From Hyphomonadaceae bacterium (GTDB taxonomy: Bacteria; Pseudomonadota; Alphaproteobacteria; Caulobacterales; Hyphomonadaceae): 59,947 nt of DNA. Made by a program: the position numbers and the translations under genes. The notes beneath the pieces are model-generated. The model was not told the origin of the DNA. It saw nothing but the letters and a program-made list of their open reading frames with translations, and searched no databases. This document shows positions 36,425 through 46,180 of the stretch, in pieces (position 1 is the first letter of the stretch; the number at the start of each line of letters is the position of its first letter). Location of the stretch: positions 1-59,947 of the forward strand of contig JAOATF010000071.1 of assembly GCA_030158285.1 (NCBI GenBank), in the 5' to 3' direction.

Positions 36425-38233
36425 CTAATCCTCATCCATCTTGAGCGCGGCAACAAACGCCTCTTGCGGGATTTCCACCTTCCCGAACTGGCGCATGCGC
36501 TTCTTGCCCTCTTTTTGCTTATCGAGGAGCTTGCGCTTGCGGCTCGCGTCGCCGCCATAGCATTTCGCCGTCACGTCTTTCCGCAGCGCAGAGATAGTCT
36601 CGCGCGCAATCACCTTGCCGCCAATCGCCGCCTGGATCGGGATCTTGAACATCTGGCGCGGGATCAGGTCCTTCAGCTTCTCGCACATCGCGCGGCCACG
36701 CTGTTCGGCGCGGCCCCGGTGCGTCAGCATCGACAGCGCATCCACCGGCTCGTCATTGACGAGGATCGACAGCTTCACGAGATCGCCCTCGCGGCGGCCG
36801 ATCTGGTTGTAGTCGAACGAGGCATAGCCCTTCGAGATCGACTTGAGGCGGTCATAGAAATCGAACACCACCTCATTGAGCGGCAGCTCATAGCGCAGCA
36901 TGGCGCGCGCGCCGACATAGCTCAGCTCTTTCTGGATGCCGCGCCGGTCCTGGCACAGCTTCAGGATGCCGCCGAGATATTCGTCGGGCGTGAAGATGGT
37001 TGCCTCGATCCACGGCTCCTCGATGTTGAGGATGGCCATCACGTCCGGCATGTCCGCCGGGTTGTGCAGCTCGAGCAGCGACCCATCGCGCATGTGCAGG
37101 CCATAGACCACCGACGGCGCAGTCGCGATGAGATCGAGGTCGAACTCGCGGCTCAACCGCTCCTGGATGATCTCGAGGTGCAACAGGCCAAGGAAGCCAC
37201 AGCGGAAGCCGAAGCCCAGCGCCGCCGACGTTTCCATCTCGTACGAGAAGCTGGCATCGTTGAGGCGCAGCTTGCCCACGGCCGCGCGCAGGTCCTCGAA
37301 CTTGGCCGCGTCCACCGGGAACATGCCGCAGAACACCACCGGCTGAACTTCGCGGAAGCCCGGCAGCGCCTCTGCCGTCGGCTTGCGCTCGTCCGTCACC
37401 GTGTCACCGACCGAGCAGTCGGCCACCGTCTTGATCGACGCCGTGAAGAAGCCGACCTCGCCCGGCCCCAGCTCGTCGGCATCCACCAGCTTGCCGGGCA
37501 GGAACACGCCCACGCGATCGAGCGTGTAGTGCGCGCCCGTCTTCATCATCTGGATCTGCTGGCGCTTCTTCAGCGTGCCATCGACGATCCGCACGATAAC
37601 CACGACGCCAAGGTACAGGTCGTAATACGCATCGACGAGAAGCGCCTTCAGCGGCGCAGCTGCGTCCCCGGTCTTCGGCGGCGGCAGGCGGGTCACGATG
37701 GCTTCCAGAACCGTATCGACGCCAATGCCCGTCTTCGCCGAAATCTCCAGCGCGTCAGACGCATCGAGGCCGATCACGTCCTCGATCTGCTGCTTCACGC
37801 GCGGCACGTCGGCGGCGGGAAGATCGACCTTGTTGAGCACCGGCACGATCTCGTGGTTCGCGTCGATGGCCTTGTAGACGTTGGCCAGCGTCTGGGCTTC
37901 CACGCCCTGCGATGAGTCCACCACCAGCAGCGAGCCTTCGCACGCCGCGAGGCAGCGCGAGACTTCATAGGCAAAGTCCACGTGTCCCGGCGTGTCCATC
38001 AGGTTCAGGACATAGGTCTCGCCATCGGCGGCCTTGTAATCGAGGCGCACGGTCTGCGCCTTGATGGTGATGCCGCGCTCCTTCTCGATATCCATCGTAT
38101 CGAGGACCTGTTCGGTCATGTCGCGCGCGGCGAGGCCGCCGGTCATCTGGATGATCCGGTCCGCCAGCGTCGACTTGCCGTGGTCGATGTGGGCGATGAT
38201 GGAGAAGTTTCTGATCTTGTCGCGGGGAGTCAT
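36425..38233 (-). CDS. lepA: Elongation factor 4 (LepA)
   Basis: A 602-aa translational GTPase of normal length that back-translocates or remodels stalled ribosomes. G motifs are [13 protein letters not shown] (G1, residues 15-27), [10 protein letters not shown] (G2), DTPGHVDF (G3) and NKVDLPAAD (G4). Domains II, III and V and the LepA-specific C-terminal domain follow, with [20 protein letters not shown] near the end. ATG 38233 follows AAGGATAAAAGC; the frame is open upstream but the family start is MTPRDKIRN. It is divergent from the GH16 gene. Confidence 0.97.
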   Translation of the reverse strand: MTPRDKIRNFSIIAHIDHGKSTLADRIIQMTGGLAARDMTEQVLDTMDIEKERGITIKAQTVRLDYKAADGETYVLNLMDTPGHVDFAYEVSRCLAACEGSLLVVDSSQGVEAQTLANVYKAIDANHEIVPVLNKVDLPAADVPRVKQQIEDVIGLDASDALEISAKTGIGVDTVLEAIVTRLPPPKTGDAAAPLKALLVDAYYDLYLGVVVIVRIVDGTLKKRQQIQMMKTGAHYTLDRVGVFLPGKLVDADELGPGEVGFFTASIKTVADCSVGDTVTDERKPTAEALPGFREVQPVVFCGMFPVDAAKFEDLRAAVGKLRLNDASFSYEMETSAALGFGFRCGFLGLLHLEIIQERLSREFDLDLIATAPSVVYGLHMRDGSLLELHNPADMPDVMAILNIEEPWIEATIFTPDEYLGGILKLCQDRRGIQKELSYVGARAMLRYELPLNEVVFDFYDRLKSISKGYASFDYNQIGRREGDLVKLSILVNDEPVDALSMLTHRGRAEQRGRAMCEKLKDLIPRQMFKIPIQAAIGGKVIARETISALRKDVTAKCYGGDASRKRKLLDKQKEGKKRMRQFGKVEIPQEAFVAALKMDED

Positions 38234-38365
38234 GCTTTTATCCTTGGCGGCGGGCCTTAGCAGACAGGGGTTAAAGGGCCAAGCCGACCGAAGCGCCCAA
38301 CCGCAAATCCCTGATTTCGCGCCGGAAACGCCCCATACTGGCACGTCCCTTGCCGTTCCCCGGGC

Positions 38366-39412
38366 ATGACACGCGCAAACCGCCCGACGACGGGCCGCTT
38401 TTCTGGCGGCGCACGAATCCCGCGCCTGCGGATCGCCATTCTGGCGACGCTGGTGACCGCGGGTGTGCTGTTTGGCGGCTGGGCGCTCCTGCGCTCGTCG
38501 GTCAGCTATGACGAGCACGAGGCCCGCGCCATCGTCGCCGGCGAGCATCCCAGCCAGCAACCTGCCCCTGCCTCTGCCCCGGCTCCAACCCCGGCTCCGG
38601 CCGCGGCCGAAGCTCTCGCGCCAGAAGCGCCGCCGGTTGTCGAAACGCCCGCCACGTCCCCCGCTGCGGCTCCAGCTCCAGCTCCAGCCCCGGCCTCAGC
38701 CGAAGCGCCGCCCAAATCCGCCCTCCCCCAGATCGGCAAGCCGTTCGTCGATACCTTCAATCGCCACGACATCACCAACCGCTGGTACATGTCCGATGGC
38801 TGGGCCAATGGCCCGTGGATGGCCAACGACTGGCGCGCCAGCGCCGTCGAACATCGCCCCGGCCAGATGTCGCTGCGCCTCGCGCCCGGCCCCGCCGGAT
38901 CAAAATACGAGCTGGCCTCAGGCGAGGTTCGCACCCACGAATTCCACCGCTACGGCTATTTCGAAGCCCGCATGATGGTCCCGCGCGGCGCGGGCGTCGT
39001 CTCCGGCATGTTCACCTATGCCGATCGCAAGGGCGCGATCCGCCCCAACGAGATCGACATCGAAATCCTCGGTCGCGACACCTGGACAGCCGAACTCACC
39101 ATCCATGAAGGCGGTTCGGCCACCTCGAAGAAAGTCCGCCTGCCGTTCGATTCCGCCGACGGCTTCCACAGCTATGGCTTCGACTGGCAACCGACTTATG
39201 TCCGCTGGTACGCAGACGGCATCCTGATCCACCAGGAAGCCGGGCCCGCCGCCCGCCGCCTCGTCCGCCCGCAACAGCTGATCCTCAACCTCTGGGGCAG
39301 CCGCGAGCTTCACGCGTGGGTCGGCTATCTCGATACCGCCAAGGGCCCGTGGCAGCTCGATTTCGCCTGCCTCGCCTACGCGCCCACCTTCACCGGCCAG
39401 CTCTGCAGCTAA
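38366..39412 (+). CDS. Glycoside hydrolase family 16 protein, membrane-anchored
   Basis: A 348-aa protein: a basic cytoplasmic tail, one membrane helix ([18 protein letters not shown], about 26-43), an Ala/Pro-rich linker (60-125), then a GH16 beta-jelly-roll. The catalytic ExDxxE signature is EIDIE, with Glu229, Asp231 and Glu233 as nucleophile, helper and acid. [20 protein letters not shown] and [19 protein letters not shown] are typical GH16 blocks. It should cleave a beta-1,3 or beta-1,4 glucan or galactan, or an exopolysaccharide, at the outer face of the inner membrane. No exopolysaccharide genes are adjacent except a glycosyltransferase further on. Confidence 0.88.
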   Translation: MTRANRPTTGRFSGGARIPRLRIAILATLVTAGVLFGGWALLRSSVSYDEHEARAIVAGEHPSQQPAPASAPAPTPAPAAAEALAPEAPPVVETPATSPAAAPAPAPAPASAEAPPKSALPQIGKPFVDTFNRHDITNRWYMSDGWANGPWMANDWRASAVEHRPGQMSLRLAPGPAGSKYELASGEVRTHEFHRYGYFEARMMVPRGAGVVSGMFTYADRKGAIRPNEIDIEILGRDTWTAELTIHEGGSATSKKVRLPFDSADGFHSYGFDWQPTYVRWYADGILIHQEAGPAARRLVRPQQLILNLWGSRELHAWVGYLDTAKGPWQLDFACLAYAPTFTGQLCS

Positions 39413-39590
39413 AACGCGCCGTTCCCTCTGCGGAAAGTCCTGCCCGCCTAACGGCTTGTTGATACCGCCCGGCAACGCCTTCATTGCTGGAAGCTGCCAA
39501 TTTCTGTATGAAATCCCCCAACAAGCGACCTCCTAACGGAGCGCCGCAGGGACCGCGCGAGCTCACATCGCGCAACACGAGGGAACCTTC

Positions 39591-41579
39591 ATGAAAGCCC
39601 GGACACTCAGCATCGCGCTTGCGTCTGTCGCCGCCGCTGCCCTGATCGCCACTGGCGTCGTCGCCAACGGCCAGGTGGTTGGCGCGAACATGGTCGCCAC
39701 GCAGGTGAAGGCCGCCGACCGCGCGGAAGACTTCCGCCTCGTCGACCAGAACTCGAAATCGCACCTGCTGAGTTACTACAAGTTCGCCTCGTCCGTGGTG
39801 ATCATCAGCCACGTCAACGGCTCCTCGCTGCTCAACGATGCGGTCCCGCAGATCAAGGCGCTGCAGGCATCGCTGAAGCAGAGCGGCGGCCAGCTCTTCT
39901 TCCTCAACTCCACGCCCGGCGTGCAGCGCGAAGCCATCATCGCCGACATGGCCGGCCTCGGCCTCGATATCCCCGTGCTGATCGATGACACGCAGCTCAT
40001 TGGCGAAAGCCTCGGCGTCAGCCGCGTCGGCCAGGCGCTGGTGATCAGCCCGAAGACGTGGAAGGTCGCCTACTCCGGTCCGATCGCCGCCAACCTCGCC
40101 GGCAAGCCCTCCGCTGACCGTACCGCCTACGCTGCCGACGCCGCTGCCGCCCTCGCCGGTGGCAAGGCCGTGAAGGCCGCCTACATCGGGCTCGACACGC
40201 AAGCGCTCGCCTTCCCCAGCCGCGACGCGAAAATCGATCACAGCAAGATTTCCTACGAGAAGGACGTCTCGCCGATCCTCGCGAAGAACTGCGTGGCCTG
40301 CCACTCCGAAGGCGCCATCGGCCCGTTCGCCATGGACAGCTACGAGAAGGTGAAACAGTGGTCCGGCATGATGCGCGAAGCGATCCGCACGGACCGCATG
40401 CCGCCCTACAATGCCGATCCGCATGTCGGCTCCTTCGCCGGCGACATGAACCTCACCGCCAAAGACCAGCAGACGCTGATCCACTGGATCGAAGCCGGCG
40501 CCCCGCGCGGCACGGGCGCAGACCCGCTGAAGATCAACGCCAAGGCCGCGCCCGAGTGGGAACTCGGCACGCCTGACCTCGTCATCGAACTGCCGGCCTA
40601 CAAGGTTCCGGCGTCCGGCGTGGTCGACTACCAGAACCCCGTCGTGACGAACCCGCTCACCGAAGGCCGCTGGCTGCGCGCCGCGACGGTGAAACCGTCC
40701 GACCGTCAGGCCGTCCACCACCTGCTCTCCAATGGCGCAGGCGGTTACGCGGTCGGCGCTGAAACCACGGTCTATCCGAAAGGCACCGGCACCTGGGTCG
40801 CCCCGGGCCAGAAGTTCCAGTTCCAGATGCACTACACGCCGTACGGCAAGGAAACGACCGAGAAGACCCGCGTTGGCCTCTACTTCTATCCGAAGGAAGC
40901 CCCGCCGGAGATCCTGCGCCGCTCCGCCGTCGTGCTCAACGCCGGCATCGAGATCCCGCCGGACACCGCGCGCCACGAGGAAATCGCCTACATCACCTTC
41001 CCCGAGAACGCGACGCTCTACACCGTCTTCCCGCACGCACATTACCGCGGTGAAAGCATGGCCGTCTCGGTCATCAAACCGGGCTCCACCAAGGAAGAAC
41101 TGATCGTCTCTCTCCCGAAATACGACTTCAACTGGCAGCGCGGCTACGACCTCGCCACCCCCATAAAAATCGCCCCCGGCACCAAGCTGGTCACCCGCTA
41201 CATCTACGACAACTCGGCCAACAACCCCGCCAACCCCGATTCCAAAATCACGGTGAAGTGGGGCGAACAGTCGTGGGAAGAGATGCAGTACACCGCGCTC
41301 GGCTTCCGCTGGGATGACGAGACCGTCGCCAATCGCAAGGACGACTACCAGAAGCGCCTCGAGGACTCGCGCACCATCGGCATGATGGACACGAACCTCG
41401 ACGACAAGGTTGCCAAGTCCGAAGTGCGCGGCCGCATGGCCAAGATGCTGCTCGACAACTGGGACAAGGTTGATGCGAACAAGGACGGCTACATCGCCGT
41501 CAGCGAAATGGGCCCGATCAACCAGATGATGGGCCGCCGCATCAGCGACGCCCAGGCGCAACAGAGCGTCGGCCAGTAG
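39591..41579 (+). CDS. Secreted redoxin / cytochrome c / copper monooxygenase / EF-hand fusion protein
   Basis: A 662-aa exported protein. After a signal peptide (1-27) comes a thioredoxin-fold redoxin domain (40-190) whose usual active cysteine is replaced (NGSSLL at 76-81). Next is a mono-heme region CVACH (Cys234, Cys237, His238). Then a domain with the copper-ligand pattern of PHM/DBH-type monooxygenases: VHHLL (His376, His377), QMHYTPYG (His414), PHAHYRG (His482, His484) and EEMQY (Met565). Two EF-hand loops end it (DTNLDDKVAKSE at 600, DANKDGYIAVSE at 628). It probably oxidises a small molecule or peptide with heme-fed electrons. Reaction unproven. GAGGGAACC precedes the ATG, and a terminator follows. 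Confidence 0.82.
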   Translation: MKARTLSIALASVAAAALIATGVVANGQVVGANMVATQVKAADRAEDFRLVDQNSKSHLLSYYKFASSVVIISHVNGSSLLNDAVPQIKALQASLKQSGGQLFFLNSTPGVQREAIIADMAGLGLDIPVLIDDTQLIGESLGVSRVGQALVISPKTWKVAYSGPIAANLAGKPSADRTAYAADAAAALAGGKAVKAAYIGLDTQALAFPSRDAKIDHSKISYEKDVSPILAKNCVACHSEGAIGPFAMDSYEKVKQWSGMMREAIRTDRMPPYNADPHVGSFAGDMNLTAKDQQTLIHWIEAGAPRGTGADPLKINAKAAPEWELGTPDLVIELPAYKVPASGVVDYQNPVVTNPLTEGRWLRAATVKPSDRQAVHHLLSNGAGGYAVGAETTVYPKGTGTWVAPGQKFQFQMHYTPYGKETTEKTRVGLYFYPKEAPPEILRRSAVVLNAGIEIPPDTARHEEIAYITFPENATLYTVFPHAHYRGESMAVSVIKPGSTKEELIVSLPKYDFNWQRGYDLATPIKIAPGTKLVTRYIYDNSANNPANPDSKITVKWGEQSWEEMQYTALGFRWDDETVANRKDDYQKRLEDSRTIGMMDTNLDDKVAKSEVRGRMAKMLLDNWDKVDANKDGYIAVSEMGPINQMMGRRISDAQAQQSVGQ

Positions 41580-41602
41580 TCATCTCTCGTCTGCACAGAC
41601 GA

Positions 41603-41634
41603 AACAGGCGGACCCAAAAGGTCCGCTTGTTTTT
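41603..41634 (+). terminator. Rho-independent terminator
   Basis: A 12-base stem (AACAGGCGGACC with its complement, one G-T pair) around CAAAA is followed by TTTT, 24 bases after the fusion-protein stop. Confidence 0.85.
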
Positions 41635-41700
41635 CTATGGACCGCCGGGCCCCTGCCCGGCAGTCGACGCAAAGCGTCGAAGCGGCGCACCCAACACCAC

Positions 41701-41907
41701 ATCCTTCGAGACGATCGCACCGAGAGAATCCCCACGCTGCGATGTCGTACCCGCGACCCCTCAGGATGAGGCCGGTGGGCGTTGAGGCATCTGAACTGGA
41801 CATCCGCTCCGACTTTTATCGAGCAACACGCACCGGCCTCATCCTGAGGGATCGCGAGCACCCCGCTTCCACAGCGGCGCTCTCACGTAGCGATCGTCTC
41901 GAAGGAT
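41701..41907. repeat. Nested inverted-repeat element in a 423-base gap
   Basis: Outer arms 41701-41718 and 41890-41907 are exact 18-base inverted copies (ATCCTTCGAGACGATCGC). Inner arms 41752-41777 and 41831-41856 are nearly exact inverted copies containing CTCAGGATGAGGCCGGTG. The unit thus folds as two nested stems around a central loop. The gap 41580-42002 holds this element and the terminator; no gene is supported in it. Confidence 0.7.
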
Positions 41908-42002
41908 GCGGTCATCTCACCACCCCGCCTCATACGCCCAACACACCCATTCCCTTTCCCCCAATCCCGCTTTATCACCCGCGCAACATCGGGGGCCTCG
42001 CC

Positions 42003-43277
42003 ATGCCGAAGAAGATTGTGCTCGCCACCATCGGCAGTCTCGGCGACGTGCACCCCTTCATCGCCCTCGGCCTCGCGCTCAAGCAGCAAGGCTTCGATGT
42101 CATCCTCGCAGCTCCCGAAGACAACGTCCCCAAGATCGAGCGCGCTGGCCTTACCGCCGCCGGCATCTACCCGCCCCTCGCCGTGCTCGCCGGCCGCCTC
42201 GGTCTCGATGCTGATGAAGCCGCCCACCGCATGACGCGCGATCCGGACTACCTCTTTCGCAAGATCCTCTTCCCCATGTTGCCGGATGTCGCGAAGCAGC
42301 TGAACGTCGTGGCCGAAGGCGCCTCCGCCATCGCCGGGCCCGTCCTCACCATCGCGGGAGAGATCGTCGCCGAAATGCGCGGCATCCCTTTCATCCCCTG
42401 CGTGCTGCAGCCCTTTTCGATGCTCTCCGCCTACGATCCGCCGAACGAGAAACAGTTCTGGATGATGGCGCGCCCGCCGATGAATGGGTTCAAGATCGCC
42501 TACAACAAGGCGATGCTCAGCGGCGCCAAGCTCGAACTTCGCCGCCGCTATGCCGGCATCGTCGATCGCGTCCGCAGCCAGTTCGGCCTGCCCAAGGCGA
42601 AAGCCTTCCCGCTCTTCGGTATCCCCGAAGCGCCGCTCGTCCTCGGCCTCTATTCAGATCGCCTCGGCCCCGCGCAGCCAGACTATCCGCCCACCATGAA
42701 GATCACCGGCTATCCCGTCTTCGACAGCGACACCGGCGGCGCCGAGACGCTCGACGCAGAACTCGATGCTTTTCTGTCCGAAGGCGAGCCGCCCATCGTC
42801 TTCACCCTCGGCAGCTTCGCCATCCACGCCCCCGGCGACTTCTATCGCGAGAGCGCGAAAGCCGCGCAGATACTCGGCCGCCGCGCGCTCCTGCTCGCCG
42901 GCCAGCACGAAGTCGCGCCGCAGCCCGGCCTGCTCTCCCGTCCGTACGCTTCACACACGCTCGTCTTTCCGCGCTGCGCCGCCATCGTGCATCACGGCGG
43001 CGTCGGCACCACAGGCGCCGCCCTCCGCGCCGGCCGCCCGCAACTCGTCGTCCCCTTCATGGGCGACCAACCCGACAATGCCGCCCGCATCACGCGGCTG
43101 GGCCTCGGCGCGGCGATTCCGTGGCATCGCTACACCGCGGCCCGCGCCGCCAAAACGCTGCACAACCTGCTCGCCGACACAGCAACAGCGCAGCGCGCCC
43201 ACGACATCGCGCCAGACTTCATCGCCGAAAACGGCGCCACCCGCGCAGCAGACGAAATCGCACGCGTCCTGACCTGA
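42003..43277 (+). CDS. UDP-glycosyltransferase-like protein (GT1/GT28)
   Basis: A 424-aa GT-B glycosyltransferase. The N-terminal MPKKIVLATIGSLGDVHPFI is the standard acceptor-domain start. The donor-binding signature is near the C-terminus: HHGGVGTTGAALRAGRP then PFMGDQPDNAARI. FTLGSFAIHAPGDFY is the family's linker strand. Relatives glycosylate lipids, sterols or rhamnolipids; the acceptor is unknown. ATG 42003 follows ATCGGGGG and gives the normal N-terminus; longer upstream reading crosses the repeat element and is not credible. Confidence 0.88.
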   Translation: MPKKIVLATIGSLGDVHPFIALGLALKQQGFDVILAAPEDNVPKIERAGLTAAGIYPPLAVLAGRLGLDADEAAHRMTRDPDYLFRKILFPMLPDVAKQLNVVAEGASAIAGPVLTIAGEIVAEMRGIPFIPCVLQPFSMLSAYDPPNEKQFWMMARPPMNGFKIAYNKAMLSGAKLELRRRYAGIVDRVRSQFGLPKAKAFPLFGIPEAPLVLGLYSDRLGPAQPDYPPTMKITGYPVFDSDTGGAETLDAELDAFLSEGEPPIVFTLGSFAIHAPGDFYRESAKAAQILGRRALLLAGQHEVAPQPGLLSRPYASHTLVFPRCAAIVHHGGVGTTGAALRAGRPQLVVPFMGDQPDNAARITRLGLGAAIPWHRYTAARAAKTLHNLLADTATAQRAHDIAPDFIAENGATRAADEIARVLT

Positions 43278-43298
43278 TCAACCGCGACAACGGCGGCT

Positions 43299-43453
43299 GC
43301 CCCCTCCGTCTCGCTTCGCGAGCCACCTCCCCCACGCTCCGCGTGGAGGAGGAAAGCACCTGCGCTCGCCGCAATCACCGCTCTCTTTCCTCCTCCGGCG
43401 CTCTGCGCCGGGGGAGGTGGCGCGCGCGTTCTTACGCGCGTGACGGAGGGGGC
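43299..43453. repeat. 155-base palindromic element with exact 12-base ends
   Basis: The element begins GCCCCCTCCGTC and ends GACGGAGGGGGC, an exact inverted repeat. It contains further CACCTCCCCC/GGGGGAGGTG and CTTTCCTCCTCC-type inverted segments and a GCGCGCG-rich hairpin. It fills most of the gap between the convergent glycosyltransferase and methyltransferase genes. No gene is seen in it. Confidence 0.7.
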
Positions 43454-43503
43454 AACCGCCGGCCTAAGCCACACTCACAGCGCAGCTTTCGACGACACTG
43501 CCC

Positions 43504-44526
43504 TCAAACCGGTTTCAGCCGGTGATGCACCACGCCCCATTCATTCCCGCCGGCATGGCCAAACAGCCCTGCCGTCGCGAGGAAGAACAACCGCCACCGG
43601 TTCTCCCACACCTTGGCATCCGCGCCGTACACGTCCGCAAGGATCTTCCGGATCGCGTCCTTGTTGGCGTCGAAGTACGCCAACCAGTCGAGCGCGGTCT
43701 TCTCGTAATTCTTGCCGTTCCACCACCAGTCCTGCTCGCTCGTGAACAGATCCGGAAAATTCCCGGCAAGGTCGCGGCTCGGCATCACGCCGCCCGCAAA
43801 GAAGTGGTGCGCGATCCAGTCCGCAGGATCATTCACGTTGAAGCGGTACGGCGCCGTGCGATGCGCGAACACATGCATGAACATGCGCCCGTCCGCCTTG
43901 ATCCACTTGCGGCACTTCTCCAGCAAGGCCCGCCAGTTTGACATATGCTCGAACATCTCGACCGAGACGATCCGGTCGAACGTCTCGTCCGTGTCGAACA
44001 CATTCATGTCCGCCGTGATGATGCGCAGGTTGGTGATCCCCCGCGCCCGCGCGCGTCCCTCGATATGCTCCCGCTGGCTCGCCGAGTTGGAGACCGCCGT
44101 TATCTGCGCGCCGGGATACTTCGCCGCCATGAACAGGCTCATCGAACCCCAGCCGCAGCCCAGCTCCAGGATATTCTGCCCATCCGCCAGCTGCGCATGC
44201 GCGCATGTCTCTTCCAGCGCCCGCACTTCCGCCGTGGCCAGCGTATCGCCCGGCTCATACCGGCACGATGAATACTTGAACCGTGGCCCGAGGCAGAGCG
44301 CGAAGAACTCCGCCGGCACTTCATAGTGCTGCGCGTTCGCATCCGCCGTATGCGTGGCGATCGGATGATTGCTCATGTCCTCTGCGAACTTGCGCGTCGC
44401 ATCCGCTGGCGTATGCCGCAGGTCCCGCCGCACGCGCTCCACGAGGAAGGATACCGCCCCCCGCCGCACGAAATCCGGCAGCGGCGCATTCTCGAACGCG
44501 ATGATCGCCCGCGAGACAAGGCTCAT
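43504..44526 (-). CDS. Cyclopropane-fatty-acid-synthase-family methyltransferase (coclaurine N-methyltransferase-like)
   Basis: A 340-aa SAM-dependent methyltransferase. Motif I is ILELGCGWGSMSLFMAAKYP, followed by AVSNSASQREHI. The C-terminal half reads VSVEMFEHMSNW, MHVFAHRTAPYRF, DDWI-like PADWIAHHFFAGGVMPS and WWWNGKNYEKTALDWL. This pattern is closer to plant coclaurine N-methyltransferase-like proteins than to E. coli Cfa, though both share the fold. The substrate may be an unsaturated phospholipid acyl chain or an amine. Its ATG overlaps the stop of the DUF1295 gene (ATGA), so the two are coupled. Confidence 0.85.
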   Translation of the reverse strand: MSLVSRAIIAFENAPLPDFVRRGAVSFLVERVRRDLRHTPADATRKFAEDMSNHPIATHTADANAQHYEVPAEFFALCLGPRFKYSSCRYEPGDTLATAEVRALEETCAHAQLADGQNILELGCGWGSMSLFMAAKYPGAQITAVSNSASQREHIEGRARARGITNLRIITADMNVFDTDETFDRIVSVEMFEHMSNWRALLEKCRKWIKADGRMFMHVFAHRTAPYRFNVNDPADWIAHHFFAGGVMPSRDLAGNFPDLFTSEQDWWWNGKNYEKTALDWLAYFDANKDAIRKILADVYGADAKVWENRWRLFFLATAGLFGHAGGNEWGVVHHRLKPV

Positions 44527-45335
44527 GTCGAACTCCCTTTCGGCACCCTACTCGGAGGTAATGGGAAGAACGCGCTCACGCGTTTCTGGTAATCGCGGAA
44601 CACATCCCCCCGGCTTTCCAGCATTACCTTCTCCAGCGCCGGCACGCCCGTGCCGTACCGCAAGACCAGGAACATCATCACCGGCGCCACCAGCGTCAGC
44701 CATGTCCACGACACCGCCGGATCGAGCGCCATCACCGGCCACGCCATCCAGCCCAGCCACTCGAAGAAATAATTCGGATGCCGCGACCAGCCCCACAGCC
44801 CTTTGTCCATCACCGCACCGCGCTGTCCCGTCTTGCGGAAGCGACGCATCTGCTCGTCGGCAATGCTCTCGCCGATGATCGCGACCACGATCACCAGCAC
44901 GGCCAGCGCATCGCGCAGCCCGAGTTCCGGCGAACCGGCATGCGCGGCAGGCAGGATCGACAGGCTCAGCACCGCGCCCGCCGGCGCCTGCACCAGGCAG
45001 AGCGCCACCATGTTGCGCTGGAAATTCCCGCCCCATTCGCGGCGCAGACCCGCATAGCGCCGGTCTTCATGCGGATCCTTCGCCACGCGCTGCGCGATAT
45101 AGACGCCCAGCCGCAGCGACCAGAACGCCGCCAGCCCCGCCACGATCCACTGCCGCTCCGGGCTCACGGCATCGGCTGGCCACAGCGCCGCCGCCACGCA
45201 CGCAGCGCCGGTCCCGAACGACCAGAACGCGTCCACCCAGCCGCCATTGCGCGTGCCCATCTGGACGGCCCACGCCGTCAGCATCACGACACCCATGCCC
45301 GCGAGAATGACAAGAAACGGCGTCAGCACATCCAT
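44523..45335 (-). CDS. DUF1295 membrane protein (steroid 5-alpha-reductase-like)
   Basis: A 270-aa integral membrane protein with about seven helices. The C-terminal signature GLWGWSRHPNYFFEWLGWMA carries the Arg-His-Pro-Asn-Tyr block shared with steroid 5-alpha-reductases and isoprenylcysteine methyltransferases, a probable NADPH or SAM site. The family is DUF1295. It is coupled to the downstream methyltransferase by a four-base overlap, which suggests methyl transfer to a lipid followed by reduction in the same pathway. That pathway is inference. No strong ribosome site is seen before the ATG. Confidence 0.85.
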   Translation of the reverse strand: MDVLTPFLVILAGMGVVMLTAWAVQMGTRNGGWVDAFWSFGTGAACVAAALWPADAVSPERQWIVAGLAAFWSLRLGVYIAQRVAKDPHEDRRYAGLRREWGGNFQRNMVALCLVQAPAGAVLSLSILPAAHAGSPELGLRDALAVLVIVVAIIGESIADEQMRRFRKTGQRGAVMDKGLWGWSRHPNYFFEWLGWMAWPVMALDPAVSWTWLTLVAPVMMFLVLRYGTGVPALEKVMLESRGDVFRDYQKRVSAFFPLPPSRVPKGSST

Positions 45336-45430
45336 GGCGTATCTACGCGCGAGCCCCGCTGACGGATCAGCCTCGATCGGCTAGAAATCGCTACCCGCCC
45401 TCCCCGGCGCCCAATACAGGACGAAAACGC

Positions 45431-46180
45431 ATGGCCATCGGCCTCGAGGTTCGCGATCTCGCCAAGAGCTATGGCGGAAAGCGCGCCGTGGACGGCATCA
45501 GCCTCAACGTGCGGGCAGGCGAGCTTTATGCGCTCCTCGGCCCCAACGGTGCGGGCAAGACCACGACCTTGCGCATGATCGCCGGCCTGCTGCAGGCCGA
45601 CGCGGGCGAGATCAAGGTGTTCGGAACCGATGCCCGCCGCGATCCGCTCGCCGCCAAGAAAGCCATTGCCTGGCTGCCGGATGAGCCCCTGCTTTATGAC
45701 AAGCTCACCGCGTGGGAATATCTCGAATTCGTTGCTGGCCTCTGGGGCGTCGATCCCGCCTCGGCCCGCGCCGATGCCGAACGCCTGCTCAAGCTGCTCG
45801 GCCTGTGGGACAACCGAAACGATCGCTGCGAGACCTTCTCGCGCGGCATGAAGCAGAAGGCCGTGCTGGCCGGCGCCCTGATCCACAAGCCGAAACTGCT
45901 GATGCTCGACGAACCGCTGACCGGCCTCGACGCTGGCGCGTCCCGGCTGGTGAAGGACATGATCCGCGAGCGCGTGGAGGATGGCGCCGCCGTGATCCTC
46001 ACCACCCACATCCTCGAAGTCGCCGAGCGCATGGCCGACCGCATCGGCATCATCAAGGACGGCAAGCTCCTGATCGAAGGCAGCCTCGAAGACCTCCGCA
46101 CGCAGGCCGGCGCACAGGGCCAGTCGCTCGAAGACGTCTTCCTCTCCCTCACCTCTCACACCCCGGTCGCCGCGCAATGA
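45431..46180 (+). CDS. ABC transporter ATP-binding protein
   Basis: A 249-aa ABC ATPase. Walker A is GPNGAGKTT (37-45), the signature reads FSRGMKQKAVLA (SRGMK in place of LSGGM), and Walker B is LLMLDEPLTGLD; the switch His is in ILTTHILEVAERMADR. It pairs with the permease whose ATG overlaps its stop by four bases (ATGA). Type: ABC-2-like exporter. AGGACGAAAACGC precedes the ATG. The cargo is unknown. Confidence 0.92.
   Translation: MAIGLEVRDLAKSYGGKRAVDGISLNVRAGELYALLGPNGAGKTTTLRMIAGLLQADAGEIKVFGTDARRDPLAAKKAIAWLPDEPLLYDKLTAWEYLEFVAGLWGVDPASARADAERLLKLLGLWDNRNDRCETFSRGMKQKAVLAGALIHKPKLLMLDEPLTGLDAGASRLVKDMIRERVEDGAAVILTTHILEVAERMADRIGIIKDGKLLIEGSLEDLRTQAGAQGQSLEDVFLSLTSHTPVAAQ

Noticed and set aside
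36383-37915. A 510-codon open frame antisense to lepA
   Set aside because: It is a shadow of lepA with His/Arg-rich composition typical of reversed GC-rich codons.
39390-41561. A 723-codon open frame antisense to the redoxin/heme/copper gene
   Set aside because: The sense strand has clear domains and a signal peptide; the antisense product has none.
41637-42002. An N-terminal extension of the glycosyltransferase
   Set aside because: It translates the terminator tail and nested repeat; the family start with its own ribosome site is at 42003.
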